NCBI GenBank assembly: GCA_007116525.1
Contig: SKIH01000008.1
Location: 1-13,219 of the forward strand
Length of the DNA: 13,219 nucleotides
DNA from: Bacilli bacterium
Lineage (GTDB): Bacteria > Bacillota_I > Bacilli_A > RF39 > UBA660
Reading direction: 5' to 3'
Part shown: positions 6,293 to 13,218 of the stretch, one piece after another
Numbering within the stretch: position 1 is the first letter of the stretch
How the letters are laid out: each line of letters starts with the position of its first letter
Position numbers and translations under genes: made by a program
Notes under the pieces: model-generated
Seen by the model: the letters and a program-made list of their open reading frames with translations, nothing else
Told to the model about the DNA's origin: nothing
Database searches by the model: none

Positions 6293-7168
6293 ATGGATGA
6301 GCAAAAGGGATTAAAAAGTACCGAATTATATTTTTCTGATATGGAAACATTTGATGTTATGGGAGAAGATGAAAGAATAGAACTTTTCAAGAGGCTAGAA
6401 AAGGGAGATATGTCTGCAAAAGAGGAACTGATAAATGGTAATTTAAGATTAGCTAGGTTTGTTACCTCTAAATTTATAAGTGAAAATTCAGATAATTATT
6501 TAGATTACTTGCAAGAAGGAAATCTCGGTCTTATTAGAGCAATAGAATTATTTGATTATAAAAAGGGAAATACTTTTTATACTTATGCAGTTTATTGGAT
6601 AAGACAATCTATAGTAAGATATATTCATAATTCAGAACATATTATAAGAAAACCTGTATATGTCAATGAAATAACTTATAAAATTGAAAAAGCAAAAGAA
6701 AAACTTGAAAAAGAGACCGGTGAAAGTAGTGATTTAGAAGAAATATCTCGCTTAACTGGTCTGTCAATTGATAAAGTAGAAGAGCATAGCATAATTAATA
6801 ATGAGATTTCTAGTTTGAATGATTTTGTATATAATGGAGATGGTGATGCTGAAGAAGTGATAAATTTTTTAGTAGTTGATGATCACCAAGACCATTTTGA
6901 TATGGTCATACATGATGAGATGTTAGAAGGATGTCTTAGTATAGTAGAGGGTATGAACTCAAAGCATAAAAGTATTGCAATACATTATTTGCTTGCTAAT
7001 GTTTTAGGAATAAGAAAAAAAACACTAATAGAATTAGCGGAAGAACTAGGTATTACACATCAAAGAGTAGGACAAATAAAAGATGTAGTTGCGAAAAAGT
7101 TAAAAAGCTATATTTTGTCATATTATCAATTAGATGGTATGTATAATACAAAAGGAGTTGCAAGATGA
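6293..7168 (+). CDS. Sigma-70 family RNA polymerase sigma factor, first of a tandem pair
   Basis: A 291-residue sigma factor of the RpoD-like (group 2) plan without region 1.1. Region 1.2 is at about 11-60, region 2 at 68-113 with YLDYLQEGNLGLIRAIELFDYKKG and then TYAVYWIRQSIVRY, which keeps the Trp and Arg used in promoter melting and -10 contact. Region 3 is at about 115-165, the region 3.2 linker near 172-200, and region 4 at about 208-275 with the helix-turn-helix LAEELGITHQRVGQIK (248-263). It should direct RNA polymerase core to a promoter set. The region 4 recognition helix (HQRVGQ) differs from the RERIRQ of SigA, so a different -35 preference is likely. ATG 6293 follows AAGGAG by seven bases. 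It overlaps the second sigma gene by ATGA. No anti-sigma gene is adjacent. Confidence 0.92.
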   Translation: MDEQKGLKSTELYFSDMETFDVMGEDERIELFKRLEKGDMSAKEELINGNLRLARFVTSKFISENSDNYLDYLQEGNLGLIRAIELFDYKKGNTFYTYAVYWIRQSIVRYIHNSEHIIRKPVYVNEITYKIEKAKEKLEKETGESSDLEEISRLTGLSIDKVEEHSIINNEISSLNDFVYNGDGDAEEVINFLVVDDHQDHFDMVIHDEMLEGCLSIVEGMNSKHKSIAIHYLLANVLGIRKKTLIELAEELGITHQRVGQIKDVVAKKLKSYILSYYQLDGMYNTKGVAR

Positions 7169-8004
7169 ATAAACACTCAAAATACTTTAGTGATTTAAAT
7201 ATAGAGTTATATTTTGATGATATAAAAAAAATCAAAGAAGAAAAGAAAAATGAGACAACAGATAATGCTAGAGAAAAATTAATCGTTGACAACCTACTTT
7301 TAGTACCTAAAGTAGCCCAAAAATTTCTAGGTAGAGGCGTTGATTATTTAGACTTGGTTCAAGAAGGTAATTTAGCTCTTATAAATGCCGCTAATACTTT
7401 TGATTTCAATTATGGTACTATGTTTTCAACATATGCTGTCAAGTTAATAACGCAGTCGATATCTTCATTTGTTAAAACTAATTCAACACCGATTAAACTA
7501 CCATATAAAGTTGATGAAAAATTAAAAATAATAGAAGAAAAAATAGAATATTATAAAAATGAAAAAGGTTATTATCCAAGCATATATGAGCTTGCTGATG
7601 AAACTAATTCAACTATAGATAGTGTAGTGAAAATATTGATTTTAAGAGAAGGCTTTATTAGGTTTGATTCTCAATTAAGCTATGATGACAATAGCGATAA
7701 ATTGTATGATTTCTTAGAAGATAAAAGCATGGTTGATCCACTTGAAAATGTTATAACTAAAGAAACAACAGAAGAAATAAGAGAAATCTTGTCAAGTTTG
7801 GAACCAGAAAAAAGAAAGTTGATTTTAGAAAGATGCGGGGAGGGAAGTGGTTCTTTTAAATCTAAAACTTTAAAAGAACTCGCTGAAGAACACAACGTAT
7901 CTTCTGAGACCATTAGAATACGAGAAGGAAAAATTAAGAAAAAGATAATGAAAAAGGCTAAAAAATATCCAGGACTTGTAGAAAATGTTATAAAAAAAGG
8001 CTAA
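7165..8004 (+). CDS. Sigma-70 family RNA polymerase sigma factor, second of a tandem pair (divergent)
   Basis: A 279-residue sigma factor whose ATG overlaps the previous stop (ATGA, 7165-7168) and has its own AAGGAG (7152-7157), so the two are translationally coupled. Region 1.2 is short (about 11-55); region 2 covers 58-105 (DYLDLVQEGNLALINAANTFDF). The segment equal to WIRQ in SigA is LITQ here (94-97): the conserved Trp and Arg are gone. Region 3 is at about 110-165, the region 3.2 linker at 166-190, and region 4 at 203-268, where the helix-turn-helix reads LAEEHNVSSETIRIREGK (239-256). The C-terminus is very lysine-rich. It is full length with no frameshift, so it is probably functional but with altered promoter recognition or melting. 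A terminator overlaps its stop codon. It is a divergent paralogue of its neighbour, not a recent duplicate. Confidence 0.9.
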   Translation: MNKHSKYFSDLNIELYFDDIKKIKEEKKNETTDNAREKLIVDNLLLVPKVAQKFLGRGVDYLDLVQEGNLALINAANTFDFNYGTMFSTYAVKLITQSISSFVKTNSTPIKLPYKVDEKLKIIEEKIEYYKNEKGYYPSIYELADETNSTIDSVVKILILREGFIRFDSQLSYDDNSDKLYDFLEDKSMVDPLENVITKETTEEIREILSSLEPEKRKLILERCGEGSGSFKSKTLKELAEEHNVSSETIRIREGKIKKKIMKKAKKYPGLVENVIKKG

Positions 8005-8026
8005 CTGTTAATGTTAATCTTTTTTT
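7992..8026 (+). terminator. Intrinsic terminator overlapping the end of the sigma operon
   Basis: AAAAAAAGG and TAAC (7992-8005, with C8001 unpaired against A8017) pair with GTTA and TCTTTTTTT (8013-8026), loop TGTTAAT. The TAA stop (8002-8004) lies in the left arm. The T-tract is directly followed by the deoD promoter. Confidence 0.75.
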
Positions 8027-8030
8027 ATTA

Positions 8031-8039
8031 TGCTATAAT
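8031..8039 (+). promoter_or_regulatory. Extended -10 promoter of the deoD operon
   Basis: TGCTATAAT is a perfect TGnTATAAT (hexamer 8034-8039), four bases after the sigma operon terminator T-tract. No convincing -35 is present in the hairpin sequence upstream. A start near 8046 gives a leader of about 15 bases ahead of ATG 8062. Confidence 0.7.
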
Positions 8040-8061
8040 TAAGAATGATAGGAGTGATTGA

Positions 8062-8766
8062 ATGACACCACATATTGAGGCTAAAAAAGAGGATATTGCA
8101 AAAACTGTAATAATGCCAGGTGACCCGTTTAGAGCAAAATTTATTGCAGAAAACTTTTTAGATGATTACAAACTTGTTAATCAAGTTAGAGGAATGCTTG
8201 CATACACAGGTGTTTATAAAGGCAAAAAAGTAACTGTCATGGGATCTGGTATGGGTAATCCAAGCATGGGGATTTATTCTTATGAATTATATAAGTTTTA
8301 TGATGTTGAAAATATAATTAGAGTAGGATCGTGTGGTATTTATACTAAAAAGTTAAAATTATATGATGTTCTTTTAGTAGAAAAGACTTACTCTGAATCT
8401 ACTTATGCCAATGTGCAAAATGAAAATTCTGAAATTTTTAAATTTTCTTCGAAGAAATTAAACAAGAGTATAGAAACAAGTGCAAAGGAGCTTGGTTATA
8501 AAATCAATAAAGTTACAGCCCATTGTAGTGATGTTTTTTATAAAGAGAGAAACAAGTTTCAGTTTTTGTATCAAAAATATAAATGTTCTTGTGTAGAGAT
8601 GGAAACATTCGCGCTTTTTCATAATGCTCAATTGTTAGGAAAGAATGCTTCTGCTATTTTGACAGTATCTGATAGTTTAGTAACGAAAGAAGCGACAACT
8701 AGTAAAGAAAGAGAAAGAACTTTTACTAATATGATGGAGATAGCACTTAACTCAATAAATAAATAG
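8062..8766 (+). CDS. deoD: Purine-nucleoside phosphorylase, DeoD type
   Basis: A 234-residue cytoplasmic enzyme of purine salvage that splits purine (deoxy)nucleosides with phosphate into free base and (deoxy)ribose 1-phosphate; the family forms homohexamers. The sequence keeps the family residues in register with the E. coli enzyme: His4, Gly20 and Arg24 (MPGDPFRAK), Arg43, Arg87 and Ser90 (RVGSCG) for phosphate and sugar, Met180/Glu181 (VEMET) for ribose, and the catalytic Asp204 (TVSD) and Arg217 (SKER). ATG 8062 follows AGGAGTGAT (8050-8058). It is the first gene of a probable operon: ymfF begins nine bases after its stop, and the AGGGGG ribosome binding site of ymfF overlaps that stop. 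The rest of a nucleoside operon (deoC, pdp) is not next to it. Confidence 0.96.
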   Translation: MTPHIEAKKEDIAKTVIMPGDPFRAKFIAENFLDDYKLVNQVRGMLAYTGVYKGKKVTVMGSGMGNPSMGIYSYELYKFYDVENIIRVGSCGIYTKKLKLYDVLLVEKTYSESTYANVQNENSEIFKFSSKKLNKSIETSAKELGYKINKVTAHCSDVFYKERNKFQFLYQKYKCSCVEMETFALFHNAQLLGKNASAILTVSDSLVTKEATTSKERERTFTNMMEIALNSINK

Positions 8767-8775
8767 GGGGCAAAT

Positions 8776-10017
8776 ATGACTATAGATAAACAAAATTATA
8801 AAATACATTACTTTGAAACAAATAAATTCAATGCTACACAAATTAAAATTGTTTTCACTAAAAACATGGAAGATAAAGACTATACATATGGAATGCTTTT
8901 GAAGAAAATGATGAAAAGTTCTAACAGATCTTTTAAAAATAAAAGAGATTTAGAAGTTAAGATGGAAGAAAATTTGGTTAGTTGGAATGACATCGTTACA
9001 AAAGGTCAAGGTAAATTATTTCAGTTTAATGTTAGTGTTGGTTTCTTAAATGAAGGACTTTTAGGGCTGAGCCCAACTGAGAAAAACTTAGACTTTTTAG
9101 AAAAAATTCTTTTTAACATTAAAGTTGAAGATGAAGGTTTTGTTAAAAAGGATTTTATAAAACAAAAAGATATTTATATGAAGTCTTTAAAAAGTTTAAG
9201 AGATTATCCAAGTGATTATGCTGATCTTCGCTTTGCAAAAGTTTTTGATGATGGGGGAATATTTTCTCTTGATTCACAAGGTGAAATTCAGTTTTTAGAG
9301 AAATGCAATGAAAAAAGTCTTTATAATTTTTATAAGGATATGTTGAACAATTGGAAGCTAGATGTTTTCGTTTTAGGAAAAGTAGATGTTGACGCTTTAG
9401 AAATAAAATTAGACAATTTATTTAGAGAAAAGCGAGAAGTTTTAAATTTAGTTGAATACAAGAGTTTCATTAAAAGTAATAGTAATGATGTTAAAGAAGT
9501 TAAAGAAAAGTTTAAAACTAGACAAAGTGAACTTAGAATAGGGTATACTTTAGAGGAATTGGATTTTAAAGAAATTGTAGCTACATCTAAAGTTTTAAGC
9601 GATATTTTAAATAGTACTTCTGGGAAGTTATTTAAGGAAGTTAGAGAAAAACATTCTCTTTGTTACACTATCGGCGCGAGTTTTTATCAAAGTCATCATG
9701 TGATTGAAGTTTTTACTAAAATTAGTGCTGAAAATTATGAGAAAACTAAAAGTTTAATTATAGGAATTTTTGAAAGCTTGAAAAATGGTGTAACAATAGA
9801 TGAATTAAATGACGCCAAAAAAACTTGGGTAAACAATATTAAAAGTGCTGAAGATTCGTTGTTTAGTTTTCAAAGAAAAATAATTTCAAAAGAGTTTAAA
9901 GAAAAATACTCTAATGAAGAAGAACTTTCTTTAATAAATTCCGTTACTCTTGAAGATATTGTTAAACTTGCAAATAAAATTCATTTAAACACGATATATT
10001 TATTAGAGGAGGAGTAG
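8776..10017 (+). CDS. ymfF: M16-family protein YmfF-like, lacking the zinc site
   Basis: A 413-residue member of the M16 (pitrilysin/insulinase-like) family that has no HxxEH zinc motif, so it is the non-catalytic half. The C-terminal half contains LFKEVREKHSLCYTIGA (285-301), the typical segment in which Arg290 and Tyr297 help to bind substrate in the partner's active site. M16 peptidases of this kind work as heterodimers of an inactive and an active subunit, here most likely with the next gene product, which starts one base after its stop. The pair matches B. subtilis YmfF/YmfH, which databases name as associated with the 5-aminopentanol modification of EF-P; I know of no demonstrated mechanism. 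No signal peptide, so cytoplasmic. ATG 8776 follows AGGGGG (8765-8770). Confidence 0.82.
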   Translation: MTIDKQNYKIHYFETNKFNATQIKIVFTKNMEDKDYTYGMLLKKMMKSSNRSFKNKRDLEVKMEENLVSWNDIVTKGQGKLFQFNVSVGFLNEGLLGLSPTEKNLDFLEKILFNIKVEDEGFVKKDFIKQKDIYMKSLKSLRDYPSDYADLRFAKVFDDGGIFSLDSQGEIQFLEKCNEKSLYNFYKDMLNNWKLDVFVLGKVDVDALEIKLDNLFREKREVLNLVEYKSFIKSNSNDVKEVKEKFKTRQSELRIGYTLEELDFKEIVATSKVLSDILNSTSGKLFKEVREKHSLCYTIGASFYQSHHVIEVFTKISAENYEKTKSLIIGIFESLKNGVTIDELNDAKKTWVNNIKSAEDSLFSFQRKIISKEFKEKYSNEEELSLINSVTLEDIVKLANKIHLNTIYLLEEE

Positions 10018-10018
10018 T

Positions 10019-11299
10019 ATGAAAAAGACTTATTTTGAAGCTTTTGATTTAGATATTTATTATGAAAAAATTAGTAATGGCCTTGAAATTTATGTTCTTC
10101 CAATGAAAAAGTTTTCATCTGTTTATGCTACTTTTACTACTAAGTATGGAAGTATTCATAATAATTTTAGATTTAAAGGTGAAAAAGAATATAAAAAAAT
10201 GCCGGCGGGTATTGCACATTTTCTTGAACATAAAGTTTTTGAAAGTGAAAATGGCATAGATGTGTTCGATGTTTTTCATAAAAATGGTGCACGACCAAAT
10301 GCAAATACGAGCCATGTTAGAACTTGTTATTTATTTAAAACGAATGAAAAACCTCTTGAAAACTTAGATTTTTTGTTAAATTATGTTCAAGAACCTTATT
10401 TTACTGATGAAAATGTAAAAAAAGAAAAAGGAATAATAGTTGAAGAAGCTAAGATGTATCATAACATAAATGATTATTATATTTCGGATGTTGTTATGAA
10501 TAACTTATTTCATAAAAGTGAATATAAGATTCCTATTATAGGTACTATCGATAGCATAAATTCTATTACAAAAGATCAACTTAAAGAGTGCTATAACACA
10601 TTTTATAATCCTAGTAATATGGTTGTCATCGTTACAGGTGATGTTGAACCAAAAGAGACTATTGACCTTATTAAAAGCAATCAAAGTAAAAAGAGTTTTC
10701 CAAGCATTCCTGAAATAGAACTTTTTAAAGAAGAAGAACTAGATAGTGTTTTTAAAGAAAAAGAGTTTTTGGACTTAGATTTAGAAAATGACACTGTTTC
10801 TTTGAGTTATAAAATTAGCTTGAAAGAAATTTTAAGTGATGGTTTTGAAGTAGATATTTTGAATTGGTATATATATGGTCTTCTTTTTTCCAAGACAAGT
10901 GATTTAAACGAAGTTTTAGATGAAAAGAATTTAACTATTGGTGGATATTCAAGTGGTTTTTTCAGAGCTGATGACTTTTTGATTATTAATGTTGATTTCA
11001 AAACCGATAAAGATGCTGAAATGGTTGTTAATATTGTTGATGAGGTTGTTAAGAATGTTGAAATTACAAAGGCTGATTTCGATAGGAAGAAGCAAAAAAT
11101 GAAAATGGTTTTAGCAACTTATCCGATGAATGTAAACACTCCAAATAATTTTATTCTCTCAGATGTTGTTAATAATGGATTTTTAAATTATAATGTATTA
11201 AACGATTTGGAAAATTTTAACTATGATGATTTTATTAAATACTATTCTAAATTATCTTTAGAAAATAAAGCTGTTGTAATAGCAAAGAAGAAGGCGTGA
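10019..11299 (+). CDS. ymfH: M16-family zinc metallopeptidase YmfH-like
   Basis: A 426-residue M16 peptidase with the inverted zinc motif HFLEH (67-71), in which His67 and His71 bind zinc and Glu70 is the general base. The third ligand is expected about 72 residues later, in IIVEEAKMY (139-147), probably Glu143. The sequence after the motif (NARPNANTSHVRTCYLF, starting at 89) matches the usual NA-TS-TYF stretch of the family. It should form the active subunit with the preceding YmfF-like protein and degrade or trim small unfolded peptides in the cytoplasm. ATG 10019 follows AGGAGG (10007-10012), which lies in the last Glu codons of ymfF. The third gene usually found in this context in Bacilli, the reductase ymfI, is absent and a prepilin gene follows instead. 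Confidence 0.88.
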   Translation: MKKTYFEAFDLDIYYEKISNGLEIYVLPMKKFSSVYATFTTKYGSIHNNFRFKGEKEYKKMPAGIAHFLEHKVFESENGIDVFDVFHKNGARPNANTSHVRTCYLFKTNEKPLENLDFLLNYVQEPYFTDENVKKEKGIIVEEAKMYHNINDYYISDVVMNNLFHKSEYKIPIIGTIDSINSITKDQLKECYNTFYNPSNMVVIVTGDVEPKETIDLIKSNQSKKSFPSIPEIELFKEEELDSVFKEKEFLDLDLENDTVSLSYKISLKEILSDGFEVDILNWYIYGLLFSKTSDLNEVLDEKNLTIGGYSSGFFRADDFLIINVDFKTDKDAEMVVNIVDEVVKNVEITKADFDRKKQKMKMVLATYPMNVNTPNNFILSDVVNNGFLNYNVLNDLENFNYDDFIKYYSKLSLENKAVVIAKKKA

Positions 11300-11303
11300 T
11301 TTT

Positions 11304-12206
11304 GTGAAAAATAAAAAAGGTTTTACTTTAGTGGAAGTTACTGCTGTAGTAGTTATTTTAGGGATTATTTCTTTAATAGCAATTCCTCTTGTTGAAAACA
11401 CGATACAAAATATGAGACAGAGTTCTTATGAGACTCAAATAAAAGTCATTTTAGAAGGTGCTCGTCAATGGGGAGCTTCTAATAGGTTTTTACCAGAATT
11501 TCCAAGTTCTGATGGGACGAGTTTATCTATTCAAATAGGCGAACTAAAAACCGAAGGGTTTGTAGAAAAAGATATAACAAATCCGCAGACTAGAGAACCG
11601 TTTGAAAATGATATGGTTGTAACTATTACTAATGTAGCTGGTAATATCATTTACTCTATGGAGGGTTATAGTGTTGGTGGTGATTATATTGATGTACCAT
11701 ATATTGCATTAGACGGAGACCCTCTTATGTATATTGCTATAGGTAGTACGTTTGACGACCCAGGTGTAACTGCACATATTCCTGATGGTGGCGGTGGTTT
11801 TAATACGGTAGAGTACCCGAATGGTGCGTTTAATGTTGTTGTATCAGGAGATGGTAGTTCTATAGATACATCTACGTTTAGCAGATACACCATTTCATAT
11901 ACGATCACCCATGATCAATATACTGCTAGAGCTATTAGAACTGTTATAGTATATGGAGATAAACCACCAATCATAACTTTTGACCCAGGTATTGACCCTA
12001 CTACTATTAACTCAACTCAAACAAGCTTTGATTATTTAACAGGAGTTAGTGCTCAAGACTATTATGATAGTAATATATCTGTGCCATTGAATATAAGATC
12101 AAATTTAATGTTAGGAATACCAGGTGAATACATAATTACATATGAGGCAACAGATAGGTTTGGAAATGTTGCTACGAAACAAAGGACTGTTGTAGTAGAT
12201 TATTAG
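11304..12206 (+). CDS. Type IV prepilin-like protein with two C-terminal Ig-like (DUF5011-type) domains
   Basis: A 300-residue protein. Residues 1-6 end in KKG, followed by FTLVE and a hydrophobic helix (about 7-29): a class III prepilin leader with cleavage after Gly6 and Glu11 as the conserved Glu5. Residues 30-122 resemble the small prepilin at 2004, including the shared EGFVEKDITNPQT element (84-96). Residues about 127-216 and 221-299 look like two DUF5011/HYR-type Ig-like domains; the second ends in the typical GEYIITYEATDRFGNVATKQ stretch (274-293) and RTVVV. It would carry an adhesin-like module on a pilus or pseudopilus. The start is GTG 11304, four bases after the ymfH stop, with only a weak AAGGCGTGAT site, so translation is probably coupled to ymfH. 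It is the last gene of the deoD operon. Confidence 0.87.
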   Translation: MKNKKGFTLVEVTAVVVILGIISLIAIPLVENTIQNMRQSSYETQIKVILEGARQWGASNRFLPEFPSSDGTSLSIQIGELKTEGFVEKDITNPQTREPFENDMVVTITNVAGNIIYSMEGYSVGGDYIDVPYIALDGDPLMYIAIGSTFDDPGVTAHIPDGGGGFNTVEYPNGAFNVVVSGDGSSIDTSTFSRYTISYTITHDQYTARAIRTVIVYGDKPPIITFDPGIDPTTINSTQTSFDYLTGVSAQDYYDSNISVPLNIRSNLMLGIPGEYIITYEATDRFGNVATKQRTVVVDY

Positions 12207-12218
12207 TGTTCAGAAGTG

Positions 12219-12245
12219 TAAACCTTTTTAAAATCGTTTATTTTT
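12219..12245 (+). terminator. Possible weak terminator after the prepilin-Ig gene
   Basis: TAAAC (12219-12223) pairs with GTTTA (12236-12240), with a 12-base loop, followed by TTTTT (12241-12245). The stem is short and AT-rich, so termination may be poor and the deoD operon might run on into sepF. No better hairpin is visible between 12207 and 12256. Confidence 0.3.
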
Positions 12246-12256
12246 AAAGTTACTTA

Positions 12257-12265
12257 TGCTAAAAT
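12257..12265 (+). promoter_or_regulatory. Extended -10 promoter of sepF-divIVA
   Basis: TGCTAAAAT matches TGnTAtAAT with one mismatch (hexamer 12260-12265). The -35 position holds only TTTATT (12237-12242). A start near 12272 gives a leader of about 32 bases, longer than the others in this window. Confidence 0.5.
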
Positions 12266-12303
12266 TAGGTTAGTAATATATGAATTATTAGGAGGAATAT
12301 AAA

Positions 12304-12711
12304 ATGGGTTTAAATATAGGAAAAATTTTCGGTGACGATGAAACTGTAGATACAAGTAGTAATGATAGGTTTTATGATGTAACACCTGAGGATATGTTAG
12401 AAGAAAACAATGGAACAAGCAGAATGATTTTGCTTGAACCAAGAGCATATTCGGAGGCAAATAGTATCGTTAATCATTTAAAAGAAAGAAATACTGTTGT
12501 TGTGAATCTGAAAAGAGTTACAGGTGACCAAGCTAAAAGAATTATGGACTTTTTAAGTGGTGCAATTTATGCGATTGGTGGAAAAGCTGAAAAAATTGGT
12601 GGAGGAATATTTCTTTGCACACCTAATAATGTTAATGTGCAAGGTGAAATAACTGATGATAAAGACACTAAGGATGTTCATGATAATACTGATTTAAATA
12701 TTGAATGGTAA
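12304..12711 (+). CDS. sepF: Cell division protein SepF
   Basis: A 135-residue SepF, the cytoplasmic protein that binds FtsZ, bundles it into rings and links it to the membrane. The conserved core is clear at residues 52-113: NHLKERNTVVVNLKRVTGDQ, then AKRIMDFLSGAIYAIGG and GIFLCTPNNVNVQG. The N-terminal amphipathic anchor is short (MGLNIGKIF) and is followed by an acidic linker (10-38). The C-terminal tail after 114 is acidic and Asp-rich. ATG 12304 follows AGGAGG (12290-12295) by eight bases. divIVA starts 28 bases after the stop, so the two are probably cotranscribed; the ylmG and ylmH genes that separate them in B. subtilis are absent. Confidence 0.95.
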   Translation: MGLNIGKIFGDDETVDTSSNDRFYDVTPEDMLEENNGTSRMILLEPRAYSEANSIVNHLKERNTVVVNLKRVTGDQAKRIMDFLSGAIYAIGGKAEKIGGGIFLCTPNNVNVQGEITDDKDTKDVHDNTDLNIEW

Positions 12712-12739
12712 ACTACTTAATTTTGTGCTGAGGTGATAT

Positions 12740-13198
12740 ATGGAAAGATTTAATCGTTCTATTAGAGGTTATGATCCTGATGAAGTTAATGAGTTTTTAG
12801 ATAAAGTTATAGATAATGTAGAAAAAATAATATCTGAAACTAAAAATAAGGACTCAAAAATTGAAGAATTAGAATCTAAACTTTTAAATTATGACAACTT
12901 GAATGCTCAACTTGAGCATTATAAAAATACAGAAGAAACTTTAAATAGGGCTATTTATATGGCTCAAAAAACTTCTGATCAGATGCGACTTGCTGCTCAA
13001 AAGGAAAGAGAAGCTATCGTTGAAGAGGCGAAAAGAAATGCTAATAGAATAGTTAATGAAGCTTTACTAAAAGCAGAAAAGACTGAAAGCGAAGCACATA
13101 TGTTAAGAAGAAATGTTAATGTATTTAAAAGAAGATTAAAAGAAATAGTGGAAGCACAATTAGAAGTAGTAGAAGAAATAGAAATTTTAGAATTATAA
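12740..13198 (+). CDS. divIVA: DivIVA family polar/septal scaffold, short N-terminus
   Basis: A 152-residue coiled-coil protein of the DivIVA family, which marks negatively curved membrane at poles and septa. The N-terminal lipid-binding domain shows RGYDPDEVNEFLDKVI (9-24). Coiled coil occupies about 25-145, with ETLNRAIYMAQK (66-77) and AQKEREAIVEEAKRNANRI (86-104), both close to the B. subtilis protein. It starts at MERFNRSIRGYD, about eight residues shorter than the usual form, and the membrane-inserting Phe17 of B. subtilis aligns with Ile8, while Arg18 is kept as Arg9. The start is firm: GAGGTGAT (12730-12737) is the ribosome binding site and an in-frame TGA lies at 12734. The C-terminal tail beyond the coiled coil is very short. 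A terminator overlaps the stop codon. Confidence 0.93.
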   Translation: MERFNRSIRGYDPDEVNEFLDKVIDNVEKIISETKNKDSKIEELESKLLNYDNLNAQLEHYKNTEETLNRAIYMAQKTSDQMRLAAQKEREAIVEEAKRNANRIVNEALLKAEKTESEAHMLRRNVNVFKRRLKEIVEAQLEVVEEIEILEL

Positions 13199-13218
13199 AG
13201 AGCTATATGCTCTTTTTT
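13197..13218 (+). terminator. Intrinsic terminator after divIVA
   Basis: AAAGAGC (13197-13203) pairs with GCTCTTT (13209-13215) around TATAT, with T residues to 13218. The left arm overlaps the divIVA TAA stop (13196-13198). It closes the sepF-divIVA unit at the window edge. Confidence 0.85.

Noticed and set aside
7053..7292. Minus-strand ORF across the sigma gene overlap, with a hydrophobic N-terminus
   Set aside because: It looks like a membrane protein only because Lys/Glu-rich coding DNA reads as Phe/Ser/Leu on the other strand; the plus-strand genes explain the region.
11684..11908. Minus-strand ORF inside the prepilin-Ig gene
   Set aside because: It mirrors the Ig-domain codons, and there is no ribosome binding site or recognisable protein.
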